This document shows positions 1-10,088 of a stretch of DNA of 64,000 nucleotides, in pieces. The DNA is from Symbiodinium natans (lineage: Eukaryota; Sar; Dinophyceae; Suessiales; Symbiodiniaceae). The stretch is taken from contig CAJNDS010002827.1 of assembly GCA_905221605.1 (NCBI GenBank), forward strand, positions 1 through 64,000, given 5' to 3'. The notes beneath the pieces were generated by a model. That model was given only the letters and a program-made list of their open reading frames with translations, did not search any database and was not told the DNA's origin. The translations under genes and the position numbers were made by a program. How positions within the stretch are numbered: position 1 is the first letter of the stretch; each line of letters begins with the position of its first letter.

Positions 1-140
1 ATTTAGTATTCCGGGGAGGCCCGGCTTCGTAATTTAGTATTCCGCGGCTTCGTAATTTAGTATTCCGGTGAAGCCCGGCTTCGTAATTTAGTATTCCGGG
101 GAGGCCCGGCTTCGTAATTTAGTATTCCGGGGAGGCCCGG
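1..140. repeat. Short GC-rich tandem repeat, block A
   Basis: About five copies of a ~30-35 bp unit with the core cgtaatttagtattccgggg, separated by variable gaggcccggctt spacers. The same unit recurs at about 715-830 and 1740-1762, and in a variant form at 59365-59475. No coding content is seen. Confidence 0.9.
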
Positions 141-164
141 GGACTTGCTTCCTCTTGGCTGGGA

Positions 165-1495
165 GGGGCCGTTTTGGTCAAAAATCCAGAAAACGAGAGC
201 CCGCCCGGGACCATCGATTTCAGTACTAAAAAATCACATTTTAAATAGGGACCCGGGCCGATCCTGGGGTCCCCCTCATTTGGGGTGTTTTTGGAGGCAA
301 ACTTTCCCTCTCAAGGGGGGGTCGGAGTTTGAGGCAAGGGGGGGTCTCCGAAGACTATTTTGCCTTTAAAATTGAAAAATACCACCCCCCCTTGACCAAA
401 ACTAGGCTGTGCAAAGGTCGCGGGGCGGCCCTTCTGAGGCTTAAAAACACTGAAAAACATTGAAAAACCTTAAAAAACATTGAAAAACGCTGAAAAACCT
501 TGAAAAACCTTGAAAAACTTGCAATCCTGAGGTGAAAGCTCCGTTTTGGTCAAAAAACCCAGAAAACGAGAGCCCACCCAGAACCGTCGATTTCAGTACT
601 AAAAACTCGCACTTTTAATAGGGACCCGGGCCGATCCTGGGGTCCCCCTCATTTGGGGTGTTTTTAGGGGCAAACTTTCCCTTTGAAGGGGGGTCGGAGT
701 TTGAGGCAAGGGGGGGCTTCGTAATTTAGTATTCCGGCCCGGCTTCGTAATTTAGTATTCCGGGGAGGCCCGGCTTCGTAATTTAGTATTCGGGGAGGCC
801 CGGCTTCGTAATTTAGTATTCCGGGGAGTTTTGGTCAAAAATCCAGAAAACGAAAGCCCACCCGGGACCGTCGATTTCAGTACTAAAAAATCACATTTTA
901 AATAGGGACCCGGGCCGATCCTGGGGTCCCCCTCATTTGGGGTGTTTTTGGAGGCAAACTTTCCCTCTCAAAGGGGGTCGGAGTTTGAGGCAAGGGGGGG
1001 TCTCCGAATACTATTTTGCCTTTAAAATTGAAAAATACGACCCCCCCTTGACCAAAACTAGGCTGTGAAAAGGTCGCGGGGGCGGCCCTTCATCATAATT
1101 GAGGGTTACAAACTCTGAAACACCCTGAAAAACATTGAAAAACCATAAAAAAACTGAAAAACGCTGAAAAACCTTGAAAAACCTTGAAAAACTTGAAATC
1201 CTGAAACCGGTGAGGGCTCGGTTTTGGTCAAAATCCAGAAAACGAGAGGCCACCCAGAGGCGTCGATTTCAGTACTAAAAAATCGCACCCGGGCCGATCC
1301 TGGGGTCCCCCTCATTTGGGGTGTTTTTGGAGGCAAACTTTCCCTCTCAAGGGGGGGTCGGAGTTTGAGGCAAGGGGGGTCTCAGAAGACTATTTTGCCT
1401 TTAAAATTGAAAAATACGACCCCCCCTTGACCAAAACTAGGCTGTGAAAAGGTCGCGGAGGCGGCCCTTCATCATAATTGAGGGTTACCTCTTGT
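165..1495. repeat. Four dispersed copies of a ~180-380 bp unit
   Basis: Copies begin near 171, 541, 831 and 1221. Each starts with a ttttggtcaaaa...ccagaaaacga stretch, then catcgatttcagtactaaaa, a cccgggccgatcctggggtc block and a gggggtcggagtttgaggca block. Three end in a run of tgaaaaac/cttgaaaa motifs; the second copy is cut short by repeat block A at about 715. Short open frames here change from copy to copy and are not supported as genes. Confidence 0.85.
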
Positions 1496-2160
1496 TGGGT
1501 TTTTTGAAGCTTTTTGAAGCCGCTAAACGTTCTTGTACACAGCGGCGACGTCCTGGCCCGTTCTGGCCTGTTCGGGCGGCTCCTCCCGGACAGTCTCTGG
1601 GCTTTTTGGGCTCCTCGCGCACAGTTTCTAAGCCTTTTTCCCGGAGAGTTTCCGAGCCTTCAGCGGCGCTCTGTGGCGCCGCGGCCCCGAGCGCGATTTT
1701 GGGACCCTCCGTCTTGGCCTGTTCTGGCCTGTGGAGGCCCGGCCTCGTAATTTAACATTCCGGGAGGCCCGGGGTGCCCAAAACCATCGATTTCAGTACT
1801 AAAAAATCGCACTTTCATTGCGGGCCAGGGCAGATCCTGGGGCCCCCTCTTGTTGAGGGTTTTTTGAAGCTTTTTCAAGCCTTTTCAAGGCTTTTTTTGG
1901 TGCCTCTAAACGTTCTTGTACACAGCGGCGACACAGAGCGCAGCGACAGCGAGCGATGGCGCCGCGGCCCCGAGCGCGATTTTGGGGCCCGCGTCCTGGC
2001 CTGTTCTGGCCTGTTCGGGCGTCAAGACACAACATATAAACATACTGCTGCCCTCTGCTTTACTTGTCCTTTTGATTTATATTCAAATTGCTGTGTATTT
2101 TTAAAAAGTATCAATTACAGGAGACAATACAAAGCAACGAGCGAACTATCCCAAAAAATA
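1496..2160. repeat. Degenerate GC-rich repeats with duplicated segment
   Basis: The stretch gttcttgtacacagcggcga occurs twice (near 1530 and 1911), each time after a ttttttgaagcttttt-type run and before a gccgcggccccgagcgcgat block. This is a decayed duplication of roughly 380 bp spacing. Nothing gene-like was recognised. Confidence 0.7.
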
Positions 2161-2271
2161 AACCCTAAACCCTAATAGAGTAAGGTTTGGGTGGTCTTGG
2201 GGTGGGTTTTTAGCTTTCGCGCGACGCGCCGCCCACGACCCCTTGGGTCGAGGCGCGTCGCTTCAGTCAGC

Positions 2272-2438
2272 AACCCTAAACCCTAAACCCTAAACCCTAA
2301 ACCCTAAACCCTAAACCCTAAACCCTAAACCCTAAACCCTAAACCCTAAACCCTAAACCCTAAACCCTAAACCCTAAACCCTAAACCCTAAACCCTTAAC
2401 CCTTAACCCTAAACCCTAAACCCTAAACCCTAAACCCA
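2272..2438 (+). repeat. Telomeric-type (CCCTAAA)n array 1
   Basis: About 24 units of the Arabidopsis-type telomeric heptamer, with two CCCTTAA variants near 2394-2405. A short precursor stretch (taaaccctaaaccctaatag) sits at 2159-2178. The C-rich strand is the given strand, the orientation of a left chromosome end. Confidence 0.97.
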
Positions 2439-2850
2439 ATTCCCACCCAGGCCTGCTTAGGCCGTACCCACCCTTCTCTAGGGTGCCTGGACCCAGAAAT
2501 CACCCGACAGCGTTTAACACCATCGCTTGGACTTCCTGTGCAAGCCTAAAGAGTTGTGTTGAGCGTGAGCTGCACCTCCAGTGCCGGTGCAGTACCCCGC
2601 CTGGGGTACCCCGCCCCCCTTCTCCGATTCTCAAGGATTATGAAGAAACCCTAAACCTGGCCTGTTCCGGCAATACCAAAAGTGGCTTCTGTGGGTCGCC
2701 CCTGGGCCCCCACTCCGGAACCCCCTGGTGCCGGGCCCCTGGCGGAGCGTGTTCAGGGACCAGAGGGGCCGCAAGGCAGGTCAGCCTGGGCGATTGCTCA
2801 AAAACCCACTACCAAACCCAAAAACCTGGTTTTTTGTGCCCCTGACGCCC
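2439..2850. other. Gene-free stretch between telomeric array and C-rich tract
   Basis: No convincing coding frame is seen. The sequence is GC-rich and moderately complex up to 2700, then grades into ccctggcccc repeats. Confidence 0.5.
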
Positions 2851-3168
2851 TGGCCCCCCTGGCCCCCCCTGGCCCCCTGCTGGCCCCCCTTCTGGCCCCG
2901 CTGGCCCCGGGGCCCCCCCGGGCCCCCCCCTTTCTTTTTTTGGGCGATTGCTCACACTCCTGCCCTGCCTAGCCCCCCCTGCCCCCCCCTCCCCCCCCTG
3001 GCCCCCCTCCCCCCTTCCCCCCCCCCCTCCCCCCCCCCCCGCCTCCCCCCCCTCCCCCCCCCCCCCCTCCCCCCCCCCATCCCCCCCCTCCCCCCCCCCC
3101 CTCCCCCCCTCCCCTCCCATCCCCCCCCCCTCCCCCCCCCCCCCCCCCTCCCCCCCCCTCCCCGCCAC
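2851..3168 (+). repeat. Polypyrimidine C-rich low-complexity tract
   Basis: Almost pure C with T interruptions (ccccccct units) for about 300 bp. It gives open proline-rich frames on the plus strand and glycine-rich frames on the minus strand. These are composition artefacts. The G-rich complement has strong quadruplex potential. Confidence 0.95.
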
Positions 3169-3175
3169 TTTCATC

Positions 3176-3466
3176 CTAATCAAATCTGATGCCTTGCACA
3201 TGGTTTTCACCTGTCCACCGCTTCAAAAATGCCTCTGAGCAAATGTTGGGATCTGAGATCATTCCGACAAGCGCTCCGAGGACAGGCTTGTCACATGGCT
3301 CCAAGATTTCCTGAAGTGCCGTGTAGGCATCGTCCACGGTCACTTGATGGTAGTCGATGCCCTCAATGCTGAAAAAGCCCGGCGTGAGCTTCAGCAGAGC
3401 CTGTATGATTGGCGTTGCCCTTGTTTGTGAGCTTGGCCAATGCCCGGTACACTGCGGTACCGCCAC
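3176..3466 (-). CDS. Small coding remnant, unknown family
   Basis: The minus strand reads up to 96 residues. The part from about residue 17 to the end has normal amino-acid variety, including IEGIDYHQVTVDDAYTAL and KPVLGALVGMISDPN, which looks like real protein rather than a repeat shadow. The reading frame ends (TAG, 3176-3178) only a few bases from the C-rich tract, and no partner exon was found upstream. It sits between two telomeric arrays, so it is probably a gene fragment carried into the subtelomere. I do not recognise the family and assign no function. Confidence 0.4.
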   Translation of the reverse strand: MAVPQCTGHWPSSQTRATPIIQALLKLTPGFFSIEGIDYHQVTVDDAYTALQEILEPCDKPVLGALVGMISDPNICSEAFLKRWTGENHVQGIRFD

Positions 3467-3539
3467 TCATGCCCAGCAGGCGGTCTATCAAGTCACTGTC
3501 CCCAACCTTGCCCAGCGGCAGGCATGTGCTGCCGCTCCT

Positions 3540-4130
3540 CCCCCTCCCCCCCCTCCGTCCCGGAGGTAAGGGCCTTCTGCCCCCGTCTGTTTTCTGGGTC
3601 TACTCGACAAGGGGATCTACTTGGCCGAAGAAGCCACAAAGATCGATCAATATCTGACCCAGGACCCTGGATGGAACAATAGACTTGACAAAGGGTTTGA
3701 AGGGACAGCCCAGACATATTCGGCAAGGGGATCTACTGGGCCGAAGACACCGCGATCTTCGATCAATATCTGACCCAGGACCCTGAATGGAGAGGCAACA
3801 ACAAACCGACCTCCACAAGAAGCTCTATGAACGGGGAGGGAAAGTGCGCCGCTCACGTCTACTGTGCCTCGGGCTGCCGCATTGCTCTGGGTCTGGGAGA
3901 TCCATTTCCCCCTGCCCCTGGCGTCCCCTCCCCCTTGGCCCTCCGGCCGTCCTGGCCTGGCCCCGGAGCGGTCCCGGAGGGAAGGGCCTTCTGCCCCTGT
4001 CTGTTTTCTGGGTCTGGTTTTGACAACCCTGACCCGTTCAAAGTATGAGGGTGGAAGTGTCCTACCCAACCGTTCAAAGGATGGGGGTGGGAAGTGGGAA
4101 TTTAGGGCGTTAGCCCGAAACCCTAAAAGG
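3540..4130. repeat. Two interleaved local duplications
   Basis: A ~70 bp unit beginning caaggggatctact occurs at about 3608-3676 and 3724-3790 and includes gatcaatatctgacccagga. A second unit containing gggccttctgccccyg and tgtctgttttctgggtct occurs at about 3569-3603 and 3984-4018. Apparent short frames are repeat-derived. Confidence 0.75.
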
Positions 4131-4313
4131 AGAAAAGTTGGGTGGATGCCTGCGTAAGCAGGGGGTGGGAAAAATAAAACAACCCAACCTTTCTGGTTGT
4201 GGTGGCTCCAACTTCAATATACGCCGCCGCGACATATGCCGCCCCCTCACACCCCCTGGGTGTGTTGGGGCGCCATCTCCGCATGACATCTACTGCCGCG
4301 GCGCGGCGAGACG

Positions 4314-4608
4314 CCCTAAACCCTAAACCCTAAACCCTAAACCCTAAACCCTAAACCCTAAACCCTAAACCCTAAACCCTAAACCCTAAACCCTAAACCC
4401 TAAACCCTAAACCCTAAACCCTAAACCCTAAACCCTAAACCCTAAACCCTAAACCCTAAACCCTAAACCCTAAACCCTAAACCCTAAACCCTAAACCCTA
4501 AACCCTAAACCCTAAACCCTAAACCCTAAACCCTAAACCCTAAACCCTAAACCCTAAACCCTAAACCCTAAACCCTAAACCCTAAACCCTAAACCCTAAA
4601 CCCTAAAC
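4314..4608 (+). repeat. Telomeric-type (CCCTAAA)n array 2
   Basis: About 42 essentially perfect heptamer units over 295 bp, the longest and cleanest telomeric tract in the window, in left-end orientation. On its right it meets unique sequence leading into the Helitron-type gene; on its left it meets the gene-fragment module. Confidence 0.98.
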
Positions 4609-4657
4609 TGGCGAGGGCGCCGCTGACCATATGCATGGGCGCCCGAGCCTTCCGGGC

Positions 4658-4717
4658 AGGGCTAAGCCCTGAACCGAGGACGAATCTGCGGGCCAGGGAG
4701 GGTAAAGCCTCCCTGGC
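4658..4717. other. Two neighbouring hairpins downstream of the Rep-helicase gene
   Basis: Bases 4692-4701 and 4708-4717 form a perfect 10-bp stem (gccaggaggg-type arm) with a 6-base loop. A 5-bp stem with a 3-base loop lies at 4658-4670. They are 315-375 bases past the stop of the Rep-helicase frame, on the side where a Helitron 3' end would lie. A Helitron end should show a CTRR terminus 10-12 bases after the hairpin. I do not see one, so the link is only positional. Confidence 0.45.
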
Positions 4718-5032
4718 ACACCCTTGCGGCCTGGACTTGACTGCGTCACACACGACCATAGCGTAGCTATATAGTATAACCCCAAATCGCTCACCATCGG
4801 CTACGGAGGTGGCCTCTTGGAGACCCCTGCCAAGGCTTGCCAAAACGGCAATCTGCTGCCTTGCAGGGGCTTGTCAGCTTGAACAAAAACTGCTGGCGTC
4901 TCAAGCCTTTTTTTGCGACGCCCGATTCGGGCATCTACAAATACACTGTTGCCGGTACCCGCCGCGCCTTTTCTCATGTCGCGGCTGCGCCTCCGGACTT
5001 TTTTTGGGAAGACTAGTAGAAGGCACTCTTCT

Positions 5033-8000
5033 TCAATGCGCCGGGACGAAGTGGGCAGGGCACACCTTGCCAGCGATCAGGTACTCTGAATCCCTCTCCA
5101 CGCGGGACATCGCCGCATAGGCGGCAGCGCGGCAGCCAGCAGCATCGACCCAGATGGTGATGTGGGGCAGAGTCATGCCCTGAACCTTAGGCACGGTGCA
5201 GGCGTAACCCAAGCGCACAGGAAAGCAGCTGACGCGCCGGCCGTCGTCCAGCTCGTGGGAGATCATGTGGACCGCGAGTCGCTGGTTGGTGCGGGTCAAC
5301 ACCTCCAGGCACCGACTGCGTGCGTCGAAATCCACGACGGTGGCCGCCATGCCATTCACGAAGTCGTCCTCCTTGGACATGTTCTTCGTAAGGAAGACGC
5401 GCATGCCCGCGTAGATGACGGTGTCAGCAGGCGCTAGCGGCCCCTTCTTCAACGACCCCTTGGCGGTGTAGTTCTCCTGATTTGCCTCGAAGTCCAGAGG
5501 CAACCTGCCCAGCGGCGCCTTGTGCCGGTTCTCAAAGAAGACCTGGGAGGCGAGATCGTTGACTGCGGCTGCGCCACGGCGCGTGCAGGTGACGACCGTG
5601 GTATCCTCGTGTTCCCTGAAGAGCTGCTGGATATCCCACCCACTTGGCTGGTTCGTCTTCCAGGCGCAGTGCCCACGGAGCATCTTCAGCTGCCTCATGC
5701 TGGGAACTGAGGTTCGGAGGATGTTCAGCTTCTTCTGCAGCGTCGGGCACTTGCAGCGGATCTGCTCATGGAATTCGATGGTGCGGACATGGCCGGGCCA
5801 TGCGCGGCTCAGCTCGCACCGCTCCGCCGTCTGGTCCACCACCGGCAGCTGCCAGAAGTCGCCCGCGAGGACCCAGCAGGGGAGCTGATCGGCGTACTTC
5901 CAAATGGCGAGCACGCGCTCGAAGTGCTCTGCCGTGAGCATTGACACCTCGTCGATCACCGCCAGGTCGTATTGCGTTAGGATGGCCATAGCTTCCTGCG
6001 GCGGCTTGTGCAGGAGAAACGCCCCGTGGTTGGTGTCCACATCTATGTCTGGATGCATGGAGCGGATCTCCGAGGCCAGCTGCCCTGTAGGGAGTGCGAA
6101 CAGGATTCTGGCGCCCTTCTGCTTCCACTTCCGGATCTGCTCGTGGATCACGAATGTCTTCCCCGTGCCGGGCGGTCCGCTGGCGAAGATGATCTTGTGC
6201 GCTGCTGCGCGGGCGACGCAGTCTTCCAGCGCCTCGTCATCGTTTGCCTGGCTGGCTTCCATGGCGACCTGCATCTGGGTCTCCATGGCTCGGGCAAGAC
6301 GCTTCTGGGAAGCCGTCAGCTTCGCCGGTGGCTTGGAGCTGCCATCCCGTCCGGCGCCATCTTCCTCCGCCTCTTCTTCCGCGCTCACCACCTCCGTGAC
6401 GTCGATCTCACCTTTGAGGTATCGCTGCAGCAGGTGCCGCTGCGCGCGAACCTTGCAGAGGATCGTGTCGATGTGGGCTTGGCTGTGAGCCTCGAGCTCC
6501 ATGGCAGAGCGGATGGCTCCCTCGCTCTCCCAGAAGTCGGGCGCGTGGTGCAGGCAGAGGGCGAAGTTGCGGTACTTCTGGGGCACCCGCTCCAGAACCT
6601 CGGGAGCGTCTTCGACGAACTGCTCGAGGCGCCGGAAGGGCACGTGGAGCGCCAGCCACTGGCCGTAGTACTTGTCATTGAGCATGGAGTGCATGGAGGC
6701 AGCCACCAGCTTCTCGCCGCGCGTCTCGTAATCGTTCGCGAACGGCTCCAGAGGTGTCAGGCCGTCGACGCCTGCCTCGTCCTCCAGGAATTCCGCGAGG
6801 CCGGAAGGCTGGTCTCCTCGGCGCTTGCACTCCTTCTTATGGTTATAGAACGCCGACAACAGCTCCTTTCGGCGCCGCGCGAAGCTCCTGTCGTCCTCCC
6901 CCGTCCTGGCCTGGACTTGCTCCATGACGTGCCGCTTGTGCGCTTCCTGGATGTAGTGGATGACGTGGCCGTCAGCGTTGCTCTTGCGCAAGAACTCTAT
7001 CAGCGGCATGTCCCTCCTCCTCCACTCGGCCTCCTCGTAGGTTTCGACCCAAGCTGGCTTCTCCGCGCATTCGGGCGTAGGGGGCATGATGTCCACCAGC
7101 GTGCCGCTGAAAGCCACCTGTGGAAACCGCTCCTGGGCCAGGGTGAGCCACATCTCGGGCTCCAGAGGCTTGTGGCCGCACAGCACGCGCCGCGCCACGC
7201 TGTAGTCCGTGGCGTCGTCGTTCAGCCAGTCGTTGTTCATGGAGCTGCTGAACTTCGTGTTGTACGTGGCCACATAGCGCAACACGGCGCCGTTGCCGTC
7301 GCCCCACTGAACATCCTCGTGGCACTTCGTGATTTCCATGGCGCTCGGAAAGTACGCGCGGACGTGCGCGGCTTTGTCCTCCTCCGAATGGTGTAGCAGG
7401 AGCTTCTGCTCTTCCTCGTCCCAGGCCGACTCCTCCTCCCTCACCGGCAACTTCGAGTCTTTGTAATCCTGCTGCGAGTCCCGGACGAGCCCGTGCAGGA
7501 ACGGCTGCGTGTCTGCCGGCGGGATGCTCGCGGACAACTTACGTTCCAGCCCTATAGCCCTCACATTCTCCAAGAAGTCCAAGGAGTGGCTGTGCGTCGT
7601 GCCCCGGCCGTGGTACTTCTGGGTGGCTCGCTTACGCTTCCCGTCTTGAAACTCGAGGCGCGTGATGTGGGCTTTCACCGTGCTGCAACCGCTGGCGACG
7701 TCTTCCGGGCCGAGGAGGTGGCCCTGCCAGGTGCGGTCCTGCCGCCCTGTGTGCGCCATGCTGCCGCGGAAGTAGCCGTTGTCAAGCTGCAGCAGGACGT
7801 GCGCCATGTGCAGGGTTTCGGCGCCGGCCAGCCCCATGCGTGCTCTGCCCAAGGCGTCTTGCTCGTGCATCACCCACCGATGGTACGGGAAGGTGCGCTC
7901 GTACGGGGCGTGGGTTCGGAAGAGCGTGGCGTTGCCGCACTGCCGCTGCATATCGATGACGGCCTGGTGCCTGACGCGCCAGTATTGCGGGGTCCAGGGC

Positions 8001-8209
8001 GCCCCCTTCAGCACGAGTCGGAGCGAGACGCCGCTACGGGAAGCGACGTTCTTCTTGGCGCCGATGGTGGTCCACATGCTCAAGTCGTACACGAAGTGCA
8101 GGAGCTCGTAGTCCGCACCGTAGCCCATCACCGGCGATAGGACCTTGCGGATGAATCCGCTTGATGCGCCCGAGCTTGGTCTCTCTGATCTGCGCGCCCG
8201 GGTCCTCAT
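5033..8209 (-). CDS. RepHel C-terminal half: HUH nuclease plus PIF1 helicase
   Basis: The open frame has 1058 codons; genuine homology probably begins at residue 18 (GFIRKVLSPV), right after the frame change. Residues 28-50 hold YGADYELLHFVYDL. The HUH motif is GTTHSHSLDF (His206, His208). The tyrosine pair is RYVATYNTKF (Tyr312, Tyr316), matching the Helitron YxxxY arrangement with Lys319 following. The helicase motifs are all present: Walker A GPPGTGKT (678-685), DEVS (753-756), GDFWQLPV (783-790), YACTVPKVQGMTL (1002-1014) and AAYAAMSRVERDSEYL (about 1029-1044). No key residue looks lost, so decay is recent or limited to the two lesions upstream. I infer nuclear DNA nicking and unwinding during transposition. 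Confidence 0.85.
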   Translation of the reverse strand: MRTRARRSERPSSGASSGFIRKVLSPVMGYGADYELLHFVYDLSMWTTIGAKKNVASRSGVSLRLVLKGAPWTPQYWRVRHQAVIDMQRQCGNATLFRTHAPYERTFPYHRWVMHEQDALGRARMGLAGAETLHMAHVLLQLDNGYFRGSMAHTGRQDRTWQGHLLGPEDVASGCSTVKAHITRLEFQDGKRKRATQKYHGRGTTHSHSLDFLENVRAIGLERKLSASIPPADTQPFLHGLVRDSQQDYKDSKLPVREEESAWDEEEQKLLLHHSEEDKAAHVRAYFPSAMEITKCHEDVQWGDGNGAVLRYVATYNTKFSSSMNNDWLNDDATDYSVARRVLCGHKPLEPEMWLTLAQERFPQVAFSGTLVDIMPPTPECAEKPAWVETYEEAEWRRRDMPLIEFLRKSNADGHVIHYIQEAHKRHVMEQVQARTGEDDRSFARRRKELLSAFYNHKKECKRRGDQPSGLAEFLEDEAGVDGLTPLEPFANDYETRGEKLVAASMHSMLNDKYYGQWLALHVPFRRLEQFVEDAPEVLERVPQKYRNFALCLHHAPDFWESEGAIRSAMELEAHSQAHIDTILCKVRAQRHLLQRYLKGEIDVTEVVSAEEEAEEDGAGRDGSSKPPAKLTASQKRLARAMETQMQVAMEASQANDDEALEDCVARAAAHKIIFASGPPGTGKTFVIHEQIRKWKQKGARILFALPTGQLASEIRSMHPDIDVDTNHGAFLLHKPPQEAMAILTQYDLAVIDEVSMLTAEHFERVLAIWKYADQLPCWVLAGDFWQLPVVDQTAERCELSRAWPGHVRTIEFHEQIRCKCPTLQKKLNILRTSVPSMRQLKMLRGHCAWKTNQPSGWDIQQLFREHEDTTVVTCTRRGAAAVNDLASQVFFENRHKAPLGRLPLDFEANQENYTAKGSLKKGPLAPADTVIYAGMRVFLTKNMSKEDDFVNGMAATVVDFDARSRCLEVLTRTNQRLAVHMISHELDDGRRVSCFPVRLGYACTVPKVQGMTLPHITIWVDAAGCRAAAYAAMSRVERDSEYLIAGKVCPAHFVPAH

Positions 8210-10088
8210 CTAAGTCTTCCGCCTCCTCGCCTAGTTCCTGCACGTCTTCTGGCTCCTCATCATCTGCTGCTTGCGTTTCCGCACCGTCGGTTCCTGCTGA
8301 AGCCACTGCCCTTCCCTGCTCGTCTTCGTCCTCGGAAGTGCTGTCGGCCACGCGGCGCATTGGGGCCCCTGGCTGCCCACGCTCACGCCGAGCTTCGTGG
8401 GACGCGCGAGCCACAGTCTCGCACAGGTTCCGGTGCCAATAGAGGTGGGGCCACAGGCAGCATTCCAAGCCCTCTTCCTCGATGAAGCGCAGCGGTCGCT
8501 TTCGCACCTTCTCGGAAGCATCGTCGCCGTGCTTGGCCAGGAAGGCTTCATGTCGCTCCAGGAACTGCCCGTAGGCACTGTCCTGGGAAGTCAGCAGGAA
8601 GTCGAGGGCTGCCCGCGCCGCCTGCCGATCTCTGCGCTTGCGCAGCTTCGCGATTTTGCGCTGCACGCTCTCCTGCGACCAGGCGAAGGTGATCATGCAG
8701 GTGTGGACCCGGTAGCCGTACTGCGCCCGCTCCGCTAACCCGGTATCCACGTCAAGCGGCCGCAGGGCCGCTAGGACTTTGAGCTTCAGCTTGCGCAGTG
8801 GTGCGGGCACGTGCTCGGGCTGCGGGACGTACTCGTCGTGTTTGCACGCTGTGCACTGGCTGGCCGGAACGGTGGCCTTGGCCGAACGCCGCAAATCCAT
8901 CGGGCGCAGCGGGCGCGGGCACATGCTGTGGCACTGCTCGCACATGCCCCAGGATCCGCTCTTGCACCACTCCTCCACCTTTCGCGCGGCGGGATCCGAG
9001 GGCACCGGAAGATCGGTGTCGTTGGGGGCCACGTGCCCGATCTCGCCGGCCTGGCGCACCTCCTCCTTCTCCGCCTCCTCCTCCGCCGCGCCCGCGCGCT
9101 TCAAGAGTTTGTCTGGAAAGAAGATCTTGCGCCTGGCCACGCGCTGGTCGCGCTGCACGGCCGCGTCGTACTCTTGCCGGCTTCTATCGGAGAGCCCCTT
9201 CTCGATGGATTGGCGATTGCTCAGGCAGTGCTCCCAAGTTGCAGCCGGCGGCGCTGGGCCTGCTGCGCGACGCGCGCCTCGTTGCTGGGCGGCCCGGGCC
9301 CGCGTGGCAAATTGCTGCGCCTGTTCCTCCCCAACAAAGAGCTGGACCCTCGCCAACGCAGCTTCATAGATGGACTCGTCCCTTGTCAGGAAGCACTTGA
9401 GGGCTGTGGTCAAACGGTTGCACCGAGTGACTGGCGCGGCTGCCTGCATCTTGGCTTTGTCGCAGAAGGGGCACGCTGTGTCCCCGCGATCTGGTTGCAC
9501 TCGGGCCGGCTGTCCCGGTGCCTGTGGGTTGAAGCGGCACGGCGCGCCATCGTACCCAGCGCAGCGCTCGTTCGGCCAGGGGCCGCGGCTGGCCGGCTTC
9601 TTCTGTGCTGCGGGCCGTTTCATGACGGGATCGTTGGTTGGGGGCGGCCGCGCGCCCTTGATTCGGCGGCGCTTGCGGTCTGGCTCCTCCTCTACTGCCT
9701 CCGGCCCATCTTCCGCCGATTCCTCCACGCTGTCGTCACTGCTGCTGATCTCGATCAGCGCCGGCGCGAGCTCGTCTGCCGCTTCCTCTGCAAGGGCGCC
9801 TTCCCCGTCGTTTGAGTTTGACTCCGTGCCCTCCTCCAAGACTTCCAGTCGATGGACATCTCCAGCGTCCAACTCCGCCCGCTCCTGCTGGTTGCTAGCA
9901 TTGACCTCTGCCAGGTAGGTGGCCACACTCACGACCCCAAGTTCTTCGTCGTCACCTTCCTCCGCATCTGACTCAGAGTCCACCTCCATGGCCACTGCGG
10001 CTGGTTGGGCTGCTTCCTGACCCGAGTGGTCGGAGACCTCGTTCGACGCGTGATCGGCAGCTGGCTGGGCTGGGCGTGTGGCCTTCAA
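8034..10088 (-). CDS. RepHel N-terminal half: acidic region and cysteine-rich domains
   Basis: The open frame of 684 codons follows the internal TAA. Residues 30-140 are acidic and include ALIEISSSDDSVEE, which resembles a SUMO-interacting motif. A basic stretch (DRKRRRIKG) follows near 137-145. A cysteine cluster with CX2C spacing (ACPFCDKAKM) lies near 205-214, with further paired cysteines in MCEQCHSMCPRP and SQCTACKHDEY, consistent with zinc binding. The segment with WPHLYWHRNL precedes another acidic linker. The frame's last true codons are near 8163 (...LGRIKR); beyond that the reading is out of register with the helicase half. Confidence 0.75.
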   Translation of the reverse strand: MKATRPAQPAADHASNEVSDHSGQEAAQPAAVAMEVDSESDAEEGDDEELGVVSVATYLAEVNASNQQERAELDAGDVHRLEVLEEGTESNSNDGEGALAEEAADELAPALIEISSSDDSVEESAEDGPEAVEEEPDRKRRRIKGARPPPTNDPVMKRPAAQKKPASRGPWPNERCAGYDGAPCRFNPQAPGQPARVQPDRGDTACPFCDKAKMQAAAPVTRCNRLTTALKCFLTRDESIYEAALARVQLFVGEEQAQQFATRARAAQQRGARRAAGPAPPAATWEHCLSNRQSIEKGLSDRSRQEYDAAVQRDQRVARRKIFFPDKLLKRAGAAEEEAEKEEVRQAGEIGHVAPNDTDLPVPSDPAARKVEEWCKSGSWGMCEQCHSMCPRPLRPMDLRRSAKATVPASQCTACKHDEYVPQPEHVPAPLRKLKLKVLAALRPLDVDTGLAERAQYGYRVHTCMITFAWSQESVQRKIAKLRKRRDRQAARAALDFLLTSQDSAYGQFLERHEAFLAKHGDDASEKVRKRPLRFIEEEGLECCLWPHLYWHRNLCETVARASHEARRERGQPGAPMRRVADSTSEDEDEQGRAVASAGTDGAETQAADDEEPEDVQELGEEAEDLDEDPGAQIRETKLGRIKRIHPQGPIAGDGLRCGLRAPALRVRLEHVDHHRRQEERRFP

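Noticed and set aside
2809-3210. Glycine-rich and proline-rich proteins
   Set aside because: Translation of a nearly pure C tract; homopolymer composition only.
4658-4717. Helitron 3' terminus
   Set aside because: The 10-bp hairpin is in the right place, but no CTRR end follows at the expected distance and no matching TC 5' end was found, so element boundaries are left undefined.
6008-7396. 462-codon plus-strand frame opposite the Rep-helicase gene
   Set aside because: It is the antisense shadow of a GC-rich coding region. All helicase and HUH motifs are on the minus strand and the plus frame has no domain.
8811-9815. 334-codon plus-strand frame
   Set aside because: Antisense shadow of the RepHel N-terminal half; leucine/arginine-biased composition and no motif.
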